Part shown: piece after piece, positions 25,101-37,100 of the stretch
Layout: each line of letters begins with the position of its first letter
Position numbering within the stretch: the first letter of the stretch is position 1
The notes under the pieces: generated by a model
The model's input: only the letters and a program-made list of their open reading frames with translations
Databases searched by the model: none
Told to the model about the DNA's origin: nothing
Translations under genes and position numbers: made by a program
Origin: Brachypodius melanocephalos
Lineage: Eukaryota > Chordata > Aves > Passeriformes > Pycnonotidae
DNA: 64,000 nucleotides
Assembly: GCA_013398615.1 (NCBI GenBank)
Contig: VZSR01003798.1
Location: 8,791,992 to 8,855,991, forward strand
Reading direction: 5' to 3'

Positions 25101-28100
25101 CCCAAGTGTGCCTGAAAGCAGCCAGCAGGTTCAAGTTGCAGGGAGGGGAAGGAGAGAACAGACACATATAGATGCACATACGCAACCCATGGCCATGTAA
25201 CCTCCTGTTCTTGGAAGCAAGGCCAACACCTTCCTTGTCTTTAAGAACTCAAACCTCCTTTAGTGAAAGTAGATGACTTCTGTAGATGTTTTCTACAGGA
25301 AACTTAGGTAGCAATAGGTCAAATTTTTGTAAGATTGCAAGTCTGTTGGTATGAGGCAATCCTTAGTGTATTATTTTATTTAAGCAAACATTGCTCTTCA
25401 TATCTATTTTTTGAAATCTCTTTAAAAATTAACTGCAAAATGCACTCAAAAAATGCATTTCAACATATATAATATTAAATAATTTATCAATATTTATATG
25501 CATTGCACTGAATTTCAAGCATGTCTGATAACTTAGGAAATAATTTAACTCCTTTTTTGGGAGCCAAGTATCTGGAATACTAAAAGGATATAGAGAAATA
25601 CAGTTATGTAGCCCTACCCAAAGTAAGGCTCAATAACTGAGCCAGGGAAATAGAACAGGTAGTAGAGGTGCATAAACATGAAGGGCAGGACATCAGCCAG
25701 TGAGGAGATGGAAGTTGCAATGAAATAGAAAACACAATGACAGAGCTATGGTGAGATGATTGTTAGGCTAAATTTTTGGCTTGAAACTACTAAAAAAAAA
25801 GTTTGGAACTTTGAGCAAATAAAATAGGTCTTGTTGACTGAATCCACCTGATTTCAGGAAGATAAGAGTTTCCACTGTCCTTCTGGCCAATCATAAACTA
25901 TGTTACATCAAAGAAATGACTGACTTAATAATTAATTTCTTTTCCTCCCTGAGTCTGCAGAAATCTACATTCTGATTAGCTGCACTGTATGTGCATATAC
26001 AGATGAGTTTCAGCACACATATAAATACCTGTTTTAATTTTAGATGTCACGTTTCTATTATAGAAAGGTGACAGAGCTGAAGTTCTATGAAGGCAAAGGA
26101 TTTGGTGGCCATAATCCCTGACATTTTACACTCTGTCTTTTGCAGAGGCAGTGCCGTGCTGACTACTGAAAAATGCTGGAGGTTCATGCAGCAAGAGGCT
26201 GCATGGGATAGATCTATCGTGGGATAGATTTCGTTCAGCCCAGTATTTCCACGTATACTGTAATACGATCTGCCAACATTTTCTAGGGTCAGTACTGTGA
26301 CAATACTTTCTCTCAGGGCTGCCAAGTGAACTTCATGGCTCTAGGACATTTGAAATTTCTTTAATCTCAAATATAAGGTCTTGCAACACAGCCCGTTGTA
26401 CATAAGCATTTAAAATTTGAAAACCACTTCACATCTTTTTTGAAGAATGTTTATAGAAATTGTTAATATAGCTTTGCTGTGCCCCTGAAATAACAACTGC
26501 ATTCAGTTTTCTGCTCACTCACACTACAGTTAGAATTGCAGCCATGTCACATTATACAAATTTTGGCTTCTTTAACCATTGCGTGAGTGGCAACTGCAAC
26601 CAAGCTACTGACATTGTAATTTGAAGGGGTTTATTCATGTGAAAGAGGCTGAAGTACCCTTACACTAAACCTGATGGCAGAGCTCTTCTATTCAGCTTGC
26701 TGCTGCCCAGGCAATAAGGCTGTGAGAGCAAAGCCTCTTCCCCCACCCCTCTTTCTAAGGAAACATTGTTCTTTGAGAAGCACACCCTGTCATTTGATGC
26801 TGTAGTTTGGCAGCACCTTGAACAGTGCTCATACTGTACTGCCGTTGAAAAGTTTGCTGAGAATAATCTTGCCTTGATGGTAAGATAGCAACAAATTATA
26901 CAGGGAGGATTTGAGTGTCTCCTTCAGAGGATTTAATAAATTCATGGGGAGTTTTTTGCTGAATCCGAGTCAAACTTAAGTTAGTGGTTAAAACAAACAA
27001 CATTGGATTTGGACACATGGATGTCAATTACTCTTCCATCATAAATTTTTTAAAAATGGCAAAGTCAAAATTTGGTGGAAATGAATACTGATAAATTCTG
27101 AGCTAAGCTTTCTGCTTAATCCTCACCCTTTCATGGCCCCATGGTGACTCCAGTTCTTGGCAGGTAAGTTCTCAGTAGAGGAGAGGGCAAAGAACTTGCT
27201 ATGACTGGGGTACCTGTACTAACCCAGCTCTGAACTCTGAGCTAACTCTGCTGGCATAGCTCTGGGATGAGATTCTCTCCGTGTCTGTAATGAACCAACA
27301 GAATTCAACATCTGTTCGTGGGATGGAAATATTTTCTCAACTTCATGAAAGAGAACTGAGAAAGACTCCTTTAGGAGGTTCTCTATGAGGAGAGAATTCC
27401 TGAGCTTTGACAGCTCCCTCCTCTGATCCTGGAGAGCACATCTGTTCTGATGAAACCCAACCATGTCTATCCAAGAAAGATGAGGATGGGCTCAGTGCCA
27501 AGAATTTAGTTACTATCCAGCACTAGGAATCTCTCACATGTCGCTGCAGAATATTAAAATTTTGCTCCTAGAATTTCATGGCAGTTGCTCCTAACACCTC
27601 TGCAACAGAAAGATGAGTCTCACTGTGACTCAGACAACTTCACCTAGAATTTCTTTAACCATCAGCCAGCCATAAATCTAGCCATAAAAGGGCAGAGAGT
27701 TAAATCTAAGCTCACCACTTAATTCAAAATAGTTGAAGAATTTTAGTTTCAATAGACTAGAAGTCACCATGGTATCAAAGATACCATCCTCTGACCAGTG
27801 GTCTAAATGACAGGTGATGATATGGAGTAGCTGAGATCCATAGTTAGTAAATGCATACATAGTAATGGTATTGTCATTTTATGCTACCCCAGTCACACAG
27901 CTCTCATCTTGTGTGGAGTGTAGCAGATCTCCTGCCTCCACTTCTAACACACAAATCTGGACTGTCTATATGGCTTTGTCTAATGAGTTATGACAGGTTT
28001 ATTTCCAGCCATGTTGCACTGTTTTATCTTTTAAAAGCAATGCCATTAACATAAAGGAACATAAAAGAGCTTGTAACAGAATGCAACAAAGTAAAGGCAC

Positions 28101-28617
28101 CCTCTAACATCTACATGGCTAGATTTTAGGAGGGACCTGGGTAATCCACTAGACCAGACTTCCTTGGAAATTCTAGTCACAGGAGTGGCTTGCTCCTTTT
28201 TCGAGGTTGGTGATTGCAAAGTATTCCAGTGGTGTCAAATCAGCTGCAACTAGACCAGCAAGTCAACTCACCTGGCTGTCCTACGAGAAATCCTGATGCA
28301 TTACAGATTTGTGAGCATCGTCCCCCAGAAGTGGGGAAAGATATGGAAAAACACCAATGAATTGCTGATGCAAGCACAGTTTCAGTAGTGCCAGAGCATG
28401 TATGTACTGACCTTCATCTCCTGAACCTCTGCCAGGCACGGAGGGTGAAAATGGAATGGCTTGAACTCTGCTGTGAGTAGGTTTGGTGATTTATCTCTGC
28501 ACAGACTACGAACCTGGTTCTTACATTTACAAAAATTACTTTGGTTAATAGATACTTCACACTCAGCTGGGAAGGGAACAGGAGAAGAATTTGAGATGTA
28601 GGCATCTAGGGAAGGGA

Positions 28618-28647
28618 GGAAATAATAAGCTGTTGCTTATTATTTCC
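28618..28647. repeat. Perfect 13-bp hairpin with 4-base loop
   Basis: GGAAATAATAAGC (28618-28630) is followed by TGTT and its exact reverse complement (28635-28647). Pairing extends imperfectly through flanking GGGA/TCCC runs. It could be the fold of a small mobile element. Confidence 0.85.
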
Positions 28648-29474
28648 TTATTCCTTCCCTTATATTAATCCTAGCATTGGTACTAATATGACTCCTCAAT
28701 AAGCCAGTTCTACTCAGTGATTCTACAGAGGTTCTACAGAGAACTCACCCCCAAAATAGAGCTTTTTGCTGGCTTAGTGAGCTGAATCCATCACTGAACT
28801 GTCAGAAGGGCATCCGAGCTGGAGCAAGGAAGGTAGTGGAAGTAGGTCACATAAGGAGGACAGGGAAACAGAATGACTCCTTTTGGCAGCATCAATTAAT
28901 TAGATCAAGTCAACCTGATTGATACCTTAGAGAAAAACCGTGGTAAATCTGTAAATAAACCTTTAGTATCACTTGTAGTAGCTATTAATTTGAAATGTGA
29001 CAGAAGGATATTTGAAACTGAAAAACAATGCTCGAAGGCTTCAATTTAGCAATCCTGAAAAACACCCAGCTGGGAGTTTCCGTGGGAATGGTCAGGTGAA
29101 ACAAAGAAAGAACAAACCCAGCTGACCTGTTACACAGGTTCACTGAAGCCACCAGTCATCCAGGCTGAGTCCCATCTCTCTGCCACTCATCGGTGATTAG
29201 GTAAGTGTTGTTTTGTGTTATGATTATTGTTCCTTGAGATGGCTGGAATGGTGCATTCTGACTTCTAGCATTACAGTGAAGGTTCCTGTTAAACCATAAC
29301 AAAAGAGAAAAAAGAGAAGAGGCTGTCTGCACAGAAAATGCTGCAGCCTGGAGCATCCTATGTCAGCCAGCATGAGGAGTGCTGGGCTTTCCCATGCTCT
29401 CTTTCTACGTACCTTTCTCTCAATTAACTGTACATTGAGCCTGAATGCAAATTTAACACAAACTTCCAGTTACT

Positions 29475-29490
29475 TGTTGCCCTCTGGTGA
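29475..29490 (-). promoter_or_regulatory. CTCF-like motif between GATM and HDC
   Basis: The minus strand reads TCACCAGAGGGCAACA, close to the CTCF core CCACCAGRGGGCRSYA. It stands in the GATM-HDC intergenic region, where an insulator would be plausible. Binding not shown. Confidence 0.45.
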
Positions 29491-30259
29491 CATCTCGTGG
29501 ATCACAGCAAGATATCTTTGCCTTTTGGCAAACTCTGCAAAGTCTTGAGCCGAAAATCTTTGTGAGAAACCTGTAGCTGGAGAACAGTGGAAAATGTTTA
29601 TCTCAAGGAGTAGCTCAGGAAAACAATACATTGCGCAAAAGCTGATGAGCAAACCAGCTCATTGTGTGAAGATTTATAAGTTTTAAAACAAATTAGCCCT
29701 GAATAAGGCAGACAAAGGTCCTTCAAAATGTTCCATTCACAATCAATAAACCTGAGGGTTTCAGTTCTCCAGGCTGCTGATCACAATTCCCTGCTGAAGT
29801 TACAGAACTAATGCCACATCCCATGTGAGAAAGTCAGAGATGTAACTGAAGAAGAAAAGGTTACACAGCAAAACTTCTTCAGAAAGCCCACTGGAGGACC
29901 AGAGCACGAAAGTGCTACACACTCTGAGCAGGAAGCTGGAATTACTAATGGAAGTTTAACAATGCTTTGGAAATACTGGCTGTGACTCTGGTTAAGAGGG
30001 TCTGCTAATTTCTCCTACTTTTCCCAGGCAGTTGCCCTCTCATACAAAGCTTCCAAAAATGTTCTGTAGAGTTTACAGCTGTGAAGCAACTTCCAAAAAA
30101 ACCTGAGGCACCGGTTTGAAACAGTAGCTCTGTTAAGGAGAAGTGTAAAAACCCTTTAATTTATCCAAATGCTAACGTCTAGTGATAGCCCAAATTTACC
30201 CTAGACATAAATCAGTAACTTTCACCCCTGCCAGCTCCCTGAACCAGGTCCTCACTGAG

Positions 30260-30480
30260 TGGTGGGTCTAAGGCTGGTGTTGGGAGCAGAGTGGGAGCAG
30301 GACAGGCATCCCTGGTTGGGGCCACTGAATCCACCCGCTCAGGTTTCAGCTGCAGCGGCTCCCTGCGCGGTCTGACCACGGCTCAGCTGCAGGATCTGCT
30401 CCTGCCCCCCCGCTTGAACATCCAGGGCTGGTGCTGCATTAGAGCTGCCCACAGCTCACCCAGCAGCAAAAGGGATTTAT
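30260..30480. other. GC-rich patch 3 kb beyond the HDC 3' end
   Basis: Local rise in GC with scattered CpG and several CAGCTG E-box-like motifs (GGTTTCAGCTGCAGC, GGCTCAGCTGCAGG). No conserved coding content. It may be a distal regulatory element or mobile-element remnant. Confidence 0.3.
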
Positions 30481-33159
30481 CCAGCAGGGGAAAGAAAGTC
30501 TGCAGTGAAGAAGTTTCCTGGCAGATCAATGACCTGAATCTACTCACCCTGTGCTTAAAAGTATCACATTTGACATAAAAGGGCAGCAGAAGGCTGAACA
30601 AGAGGGAAGGAATTTGTCCCCTTAGTGGCACATAGCAAAATATAAAATCAAAAATAATTATTTTTTAAAAAGTAAGAAAGAAAAAGCCATCCTTATCCAC
30701 AGTAATGGCTGTTTAGAAGCACTGAGCCCTGGTCTGACTAGGTCCAGTCAGAAGGGTGAAATTCCTGGAGTTTGCTTCAAGATTGTCTGAGTAACTAAGG
30801 AAATAACTATGCTGAATTCAATAATACAATTTTTATGTCATTAAAGTAACTTATCTCTACGATAAACTGTGGATTTCAAAGTTTATTGAAGGGTTATTTA
30901 TCTCAGTGAAAGTTTATTGGGGGTTATTCACCTCTAAGGTGCCCGGTCATTAGATATTTGCATAAGATATGCAGTGTGCCACAGGCATCATTAAACACCT
31001 TCTTTTTGTTGTTTGCTAATTAAATATCAGGAAATACTTGTTACATTTTGCTGAAAATCTAACCATAAAGGGAAAGGGGGAAGCCCAAGAAAAACCTTTC
31101 CTAATGAGGTCTGTAACCTCACTGCATATTAATGTTAACTTCTTTCAAGGAAAACAAAGAAGCTTTTGGCTGGAATTAATCATTCTTTTGCACAGGGGAA
31201 CAATGGCAATCCATTAACTGACATTCTCTTAAAATGGATAGAGAAAACACCTTATGTGAGCACTTCAGCTGCACACCAAAAAGGAGGAGCTCTCTAGAAA
31301 CCTGTAGACCTGCGTTTTGGGTAGTGTGAGTTTTGGGGGTCTTGTAGCCAAAATATCCTAACCCAAGCCAGGTGATCCCCAGGTGAAAGTGTTAATGTCA
31401 GTGTTTAAGGAATGCCCCCTTTGAAGATGCATTTAAGCTATTGTCTGCAAGGGGTACCTACTCATGGGTGCTTCATAGATGGTTTGGATCACTGCAATTG
31501 TGTCAGTTCTTCCTTCATTTCAAAACCATTTTTGCATTAAATGAATGTCACGGTGGTAGAACTGCAGTTAGAATTTAGTATGGAAAAAGGGATCAATTAG
31601 TCTTTGTAGCATCTTATGATAACCGTAAGCCAGGACAGAGAATCAGGTCCACAGTTTCCTTGCAATTTATGCACATTATTTATCTGTGCTCAGTGGGTCA
31701 GATTTCTTTCTTGAATCACTCCTTGAAACAGTGTTTTGCAATTCCAGCATTCCATGCTCATCTTTGACTTCTACCATCTACTGCATTGCCCTCTGCCCTG
31801 TATTTCCTGAGAGACACAGAGCCAACATACTTATTCTGCATAAATACACATTCTAGTCTGTTGCTGACAGAAAAGTTTCACCCTTTCAAGGAAATATTCC
31901 AAGAAGCCAATATATATTTCAAAAGATTCATAATGTCTAATAAAATACTATTAATTTACATAATAAAAGAAACAGGTGGAGGAAAGGACAGGAAGTGGGG
32001 GAAAAACAAGCCTTTCCAAAATTTTCTAAAATTCTATCACACTTTTTTTTTACTCACCAGCACATTATATATGTTTATAAATTACAAGTGTCTGACTCAG
32101 GGCAGTACTTCCTATTGCTGAATATAAATTTAAACATCTAAGACTAGGCACCAAGGGACTGCCATCCTCACTGTGTGTTTATTGCTTTATTGTGTAAACA
32201 GAAAGATTTAATAGCACTATTAAAAGTGATATGAAACATGGTTATTGATTTCTTTTAGCAGAAATAAAGTGTGAATATGAGATTATCTTAATGAAACAGA
32301 ACTATTCCAACTCTAGGGTTTAGACTTTAACCAGGCTCATTATTTATATAACCTGGGAATAATTGTTCTGAATCAGAGGGAAGATCTATCTGCTTTCAAG
32401 ACAGGGTGACTGTAGGTGTCTGGAAACAACTACAAGGAAAGCAGGGAGCATCTAGCAGTGCTTTCCCAGAACAAAGTCCTAGCAATCACCATGTTTCCTG
32501 ACTCAACTGTACTATCCCTAAATTGAAATTTGTCCCTAATAGATTTTTCTTCCCCCCAATTTTCTATATACATAAATCACTGGTCTCTTGTAGTAAAACA
32601 TTTGTTTGCTGTATAGAGACCCTTTCTTCCATAATGCCTCTTTAGTTCTGTTATGAGAGAGAGTGAAATATTCCTCCTCTCTTTCCTCATGCATTTGTGA
32701 TGTACAGACCTTAGGTAATGCTGAGAAAGGCCACAGGTGCTTTGCAAGGGCAACTGTTTTGCAACATGGTTGCACAAAGCCTTCCTTAGCTGATTAGAAC
32801 CGATGGACTGGCAGGGCTGTTGTGTTTAACTCTGGGAAAACTGCCCTACTGCAGCAAAATCTCTTAGAGAGGTTACATCCTTCTTTTTGCACAGTTCAAA
32901 ATTGATGTTGGCATTGTCTGCACACACAGATCCTCACATCAGTCTAAATAGTTTAAGTCAAGGTATCAACACCCCAAGCCCCCACTCAAAAAAAGACCCC
33001 AACCAGTGGTGCAAAGAGACCTAAATTGTTTATCCCCTACTGGGGCCAGCATACTTTGTCAAGGTGGTTCCAGCCTACCAGCTGGAAAGTGTCCATTACC
33101 AGGACTGGTAAGGTAGAAATTGGCATGTTCTTTACCACAGTCTACAAAACAGAAAGTTT

Positions 33160-33348
33160 CATGTTATAGGCCTACAAGATTTATTTGACATTTTAATCTA
33201 TAAATACATGAGGTTTCCACCAGTAAAAGCACAGGCATCTTCTCAGTGGTCATTGCCAGAGCTTACATTTTGCACAAAAGAACATGTAGTATTGCATGTG
33301 AATAAGCAAACTTTGGTTCTCTTTCTAAGGACTGAGCTCCCTTACTTG
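33160..33348 (-). other. HDC: HDC 3' UTR with poly(A) signal
   Basis: The first minus-strand AATAAA (33180-33185) lies about 165 bases beyond the TAA stop, giving a short 3' UTR. The cleavage point is an estimate. Confidence 0.55.
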
Positions 33349-34107
33349 TTAAACAATGGCTTGCAGAGGACAACAAGGCAGCTGAAGGCCACACTGAATG
33401 CTACACTCTGAAAAGCTTGGGACACTGTAGAATTTAATTAGCTTTTTGAAGGCACCTTTTTTGTACACCATCATGTCTTCAGGCAGCCTGGAAAGAACTC
33501 TGGCATTTGCACGAGACTCCTTGTCAGTGGCTGCTGCTTTGGGGTTACATTGCTCCAGATTACCAGTCACTGGCACACTGGTGCAGCTAAGGGAACGTGC
33601 TGTCTTTTTCTTGCCTTGAACAGATAAATAACTGAATAAAAAAGAGGTTAACTTATGTTTGGTAACATCTTGGACATCTTCTGGAAAACAGTCATCCAGA
33701 GGATCCTCTTGACCTTTCACCTGCTGACTAATCACACACGTACTGGGACTTACTGATAATTCCTTAGGCTGAACTACTGTTTTTCTGGAAGGTGTTTTGT
33801 ATTTCTCTGCATCTAAATAAAGCTGAGTAACATTAGTAGTGTCATCAGTAGCAGGCTGAACTATTGTAGTGGGGATTCCTGCCCCATCACCAGAATTGAT
33901 GTAGTGTGACCCATAATTCTGGCTAATGATTTGGGCTGCAGTGTGTTGAATGATGCTCCAGTCCTGCAGAATATCTTCCCTGGTTGTGAACTGAGATGTC
34001 ACAGTGAAGCGAATGATGAACTTGTCATGGATGGTTGCTGGAATGAGGAAGAGCCTGCCAGAACTGCTTAGTTCTTTCAGAAGTTTTTCTGTCAGCCAGT
34101 TGGGACC
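33349..34107 (-). CDS. HDC: HDC coding exon 12 (residues 414-665 and stop)
   Basis: Completes the catalytic fold (GRLFLIPATIHDKFIIRFTV) and encodes the long C-terminal tail. The tail keeps KHKLTSFLFSYLSVQGKKK and a conserved last 40 residues, while its middle differs from human. TAA at 33349-33351. Confidence 0.97.
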   Translation of the reverse strand, partial: GPNWLTEKLLKELSSSGRLFLIPATIHDKFIIRFTVTSQFTTREDILQDWSIIQHTAAQIISQNYGSHYINSGDGAGIPTTIVQPATDDTTNVTQLYLDAEKYKTPSRKTVVQPKELSVSPSTCVISQQVKGQEDPLDDCFPEDVQDVTKHKLTSFLFSYLSVQGKKKTARSLSCTSVPVTGNLEQCNPKAAATDKESRANARVLSRLPEDMMVYKKGAFKKLIKFYSVPSFSECSIQCGLQLPCCPLQAIV

Positions 34108-37100
34108 CTGTTTTAAATATGAATAGTTAAAAAAAAATACTATAGTTAGAATTTCCAGTGACACCCAAATGTATCTAAGAATCGTAATCACAAATTCTTA
34201 CATGGAAGTATATTCACAATTATTAAAGTCTGGGGAGAGATCAGCTGTGGTCAGTTCATTCCAAAGAGACATGCAAAAGGGCCAATCTTTACCTTCAGGC
34301 GAAATACAACCAGTCCAAGATGTCTCTTGGCAGGAATTTCAAAGTGTGGGTCACTTTTGACCAAGGATTCAAAGAATTTGGCTGTTTCAGTACCCTATAA
34401 TTAAGGGGGGGAAAGGTTATCTATTTGCTTGTCAAAAACCCACTGTAAGATGCTAAATTTCGTAGTTAAAATGAACTCCTTTCCTTACTAAAACACGTCA
34501 TTCCAATGCATGAATAAGAGCAAACAGAAAAATTACATCAAAGCAAAGAATTTTAAAGTCTGCCTCTATTTGCCCAAACCCTTGACAATGAACATGAGTA
34601 ACTGGCCTATACATAGGGATTTTCTAGAAGGAGGTTTGAAAACAGAATGTGTCTTCTCATATAAGAGTCCTTTTGCACAACCATTGATCCACAATATGAC
34701 CCCTCGTATTTACACTCCATCAGAGACTTAAGCCTGTACATTCTCACAGTGATGGGTTCAGCTGTTCATCACAGCCTGCCTCCCAAACAGCTGCCACTTG
34801 ACCTCAAAAAAGCTTCTCCAGATTATGGCTCAGTAACATGCAGAAGGCAGTGTCTGACCAAGTCCCTTTCCATTGTCCAGTGTTGTCAAGAAGGGACTGG
34901 AAATGCTTTGTCTACACAGTCAATCTTTACAGATTATTTTAGAGTGAAACCAGCACACATTTAGAATTCGCATGCATGCTTTGCGTGTGAGAGGATTTCT
35001 GTTACACATCTCTGCATCCCTGAGTTTACAAACCTCACCTACCAAGAACTGAACACAACACATTGGTAATTCACACACCTGCCTGACATGAGCTTGAAGC
35101 TTTTTCACCCCAAATGAACGAAGCACAAACCACAGCTTCAAAGAACGAAAGCGACGACTCAGTGGAATTTGCCAGTGCTGTGAAAACACAACAGTGCATC
35201 AGTGAGTGCAGAAACAACAGAAAGGAGAGTTCCCCTTCCACTGCCACATCTGTTGCTCTAGACTCAGGTCAGAAACCTCTCTTAGGATGAATAGTGTCAT
35301 ATTACTGAAAATCTGCTAAGCCTAGGAAATGGCCGTCAAAGTAACACTGTGTCCCCATATTTTTCAATTATTTGCAAAAATAAGATTTTGGCTATTCCCC
35401 TAATTTATGGCCTAGATATGCTTAGAATTTTAAATTAATTACCAGATTATAACAAGAACTTTTTGCATTTAAGAGCCTAATCAATTTAAGATATGGCCAT
35501 TTACACTTTAGGACTGACTAGTGCTCACTTCAGCTCCTGTAATTATCTGAACATCTTCCCAAATCAACTATAAACAATAAGATTTGATACTGGGGTAGAC
35601 AGTTCCAGACAAAGTAACGTCTGCTCCAAGGAAAAGAGTAAGAAAACATGTAAAGGAATATCTCAGGGAAGCTGCACAATCACGTGCAGGATCCAATTTA
35701 ACCACAAGAGGGACTCAATAGCTTTTTTTCTGTCCCTCCCTCTCTCCACTTCAGTGAAAAGCACTATTGATTTCAAGAAAACAATTATCTTTTCAGGACT
35801 AGGGTGAGATCATAGCAGAAATAATTGGCAGTGAATATTCCTTTGTATTACTGTACTGAAATCTGCTGTAAGATGTATCTGCAGTGAAATGCCTCTTAGC
35901 TCTCCTATGAATACCTTAATCTGAAGAAAAAATGTAATTCATTCTCCTGCTGTTTCAGAGCATGGGTTTTCCATTGCTTACTCCTTTCTCTCTTTTATTA
36001 CATATCAAACATACAAGAAATCCAGCAAAAATGGCATCAGTAGGAATTACTTCAGCAACACAATACACAGAGATGACCCTTTGCATTAGAAAGGCAAGGC
36101 TGGATCTCCATCTGTGTAAAAATCTTAAATACTTCAATCCGAAAGCAATTTTATAATTAATCTTCATAACCAGGACGTACTACAAAATGTTGCTATTTTC
36201 TCTGCATTAGGATCTCAGCATAATTTGGCCTATGTAGTAAGACCAGCTATAAAATAAGTATACTCCAGATTATGAGAGGAATTTCACAGTCTGTTTGAAA
36301 ATTTTACAGGCAATATAAAATATCAACTTAAATAATAACTTACCATGAAGTCAATTGCAGCTCCTGAATTGGCATGTCTGAGGTAGACAGGGTTAACACT
36401 GAAGGTTTGATGTAGCTTGTATTTATCTTTAACCCTATCAATTGCAGAAAGAACTAGATTTAGCAAAAATAAAATAAATACAGAGAAGAACTTTGCAATT
36501 TGCAGGTTATCCTTTTGGTGTTTTTTGTGTTTTGATTATACTCACCAAAATCCAGTGCAGTCAAAATGGACCATCATCCACTTAGAAGGATTAAAAGTAA
36601 AGGAATCTGCATATTCAATTCCATCCAAAAACAATCGAAATTCAGGACATACAAATGCTGTTCCTGCATATGCAGCATCAATATGAAGCCAGAGTCCCTC
36701 AGCATCACCTGTTGGAATTGAGATTGCTGTTATGTAAGGGATATAGGGAATCAAAGTGCATGCTAATCTGTCCCCTCTGCAAACCAGGTGCAGTGTTTTG
36801 GAGGAGGCAGACAAGCAATTGACAACCTAGTTTTATTCTAAAGGTGAGGATCCAAAATATAATGCCAAAATATAGGATAATGCTGAAGCCAGGTGGACTC
36901 TGTCACAAAATTCACTATTCTATATTTCATGTGAGTGAGTCTTTTTAACATTTGATTTCTTTCACCTGCTCTTTCCCCAGTACCCCTCAGTTGCACAAAA
37001 CCAAAATAAAGGCATAGTGGCAAGCAAAAAAGGACCCAGAAATAGAAGCCCCAGTCTGACCCATAAGAGAAAGCTCCTCAGGTCTTCAGCAGCTACTGGT

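Larger units (their letters stand above)
20761..33160. other. Intergenic DNA between the GATM promoter and HDC 3' end
   Basis: About 12 kb with no recognised coding exon on either strand; no frame reaches 100 conserved codons. It contains an A/C-rich simple tract (22048-22101), a perfect hairpin (28618-28647), a CTCF-like motif (29475-29490) and a GC-rich patch (30260-30480). In human, SPATA5L1 lies head to head with GATM, but no AAA-ATPase motif is visible here. Confidence 0.6.

Noticed and set aside
27219..27464. 81-codon minus-strand frame resembling a helical protein fragment
   Set aside because: No family recognised, isolated, and no neighbouring exons.
28100..28200. Possible CR1 antisense text (GGAGGGACCTGGGTAATCCA)
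   Set aside because: Only a short resemblance; the following consensus blocks are missing.
35705..35725. CTCF-like CCACAAGAGGGACTC in an HDC intron
   Set aside because: The core GGC is replaced by GAC, so the match is weaker than the three reported.
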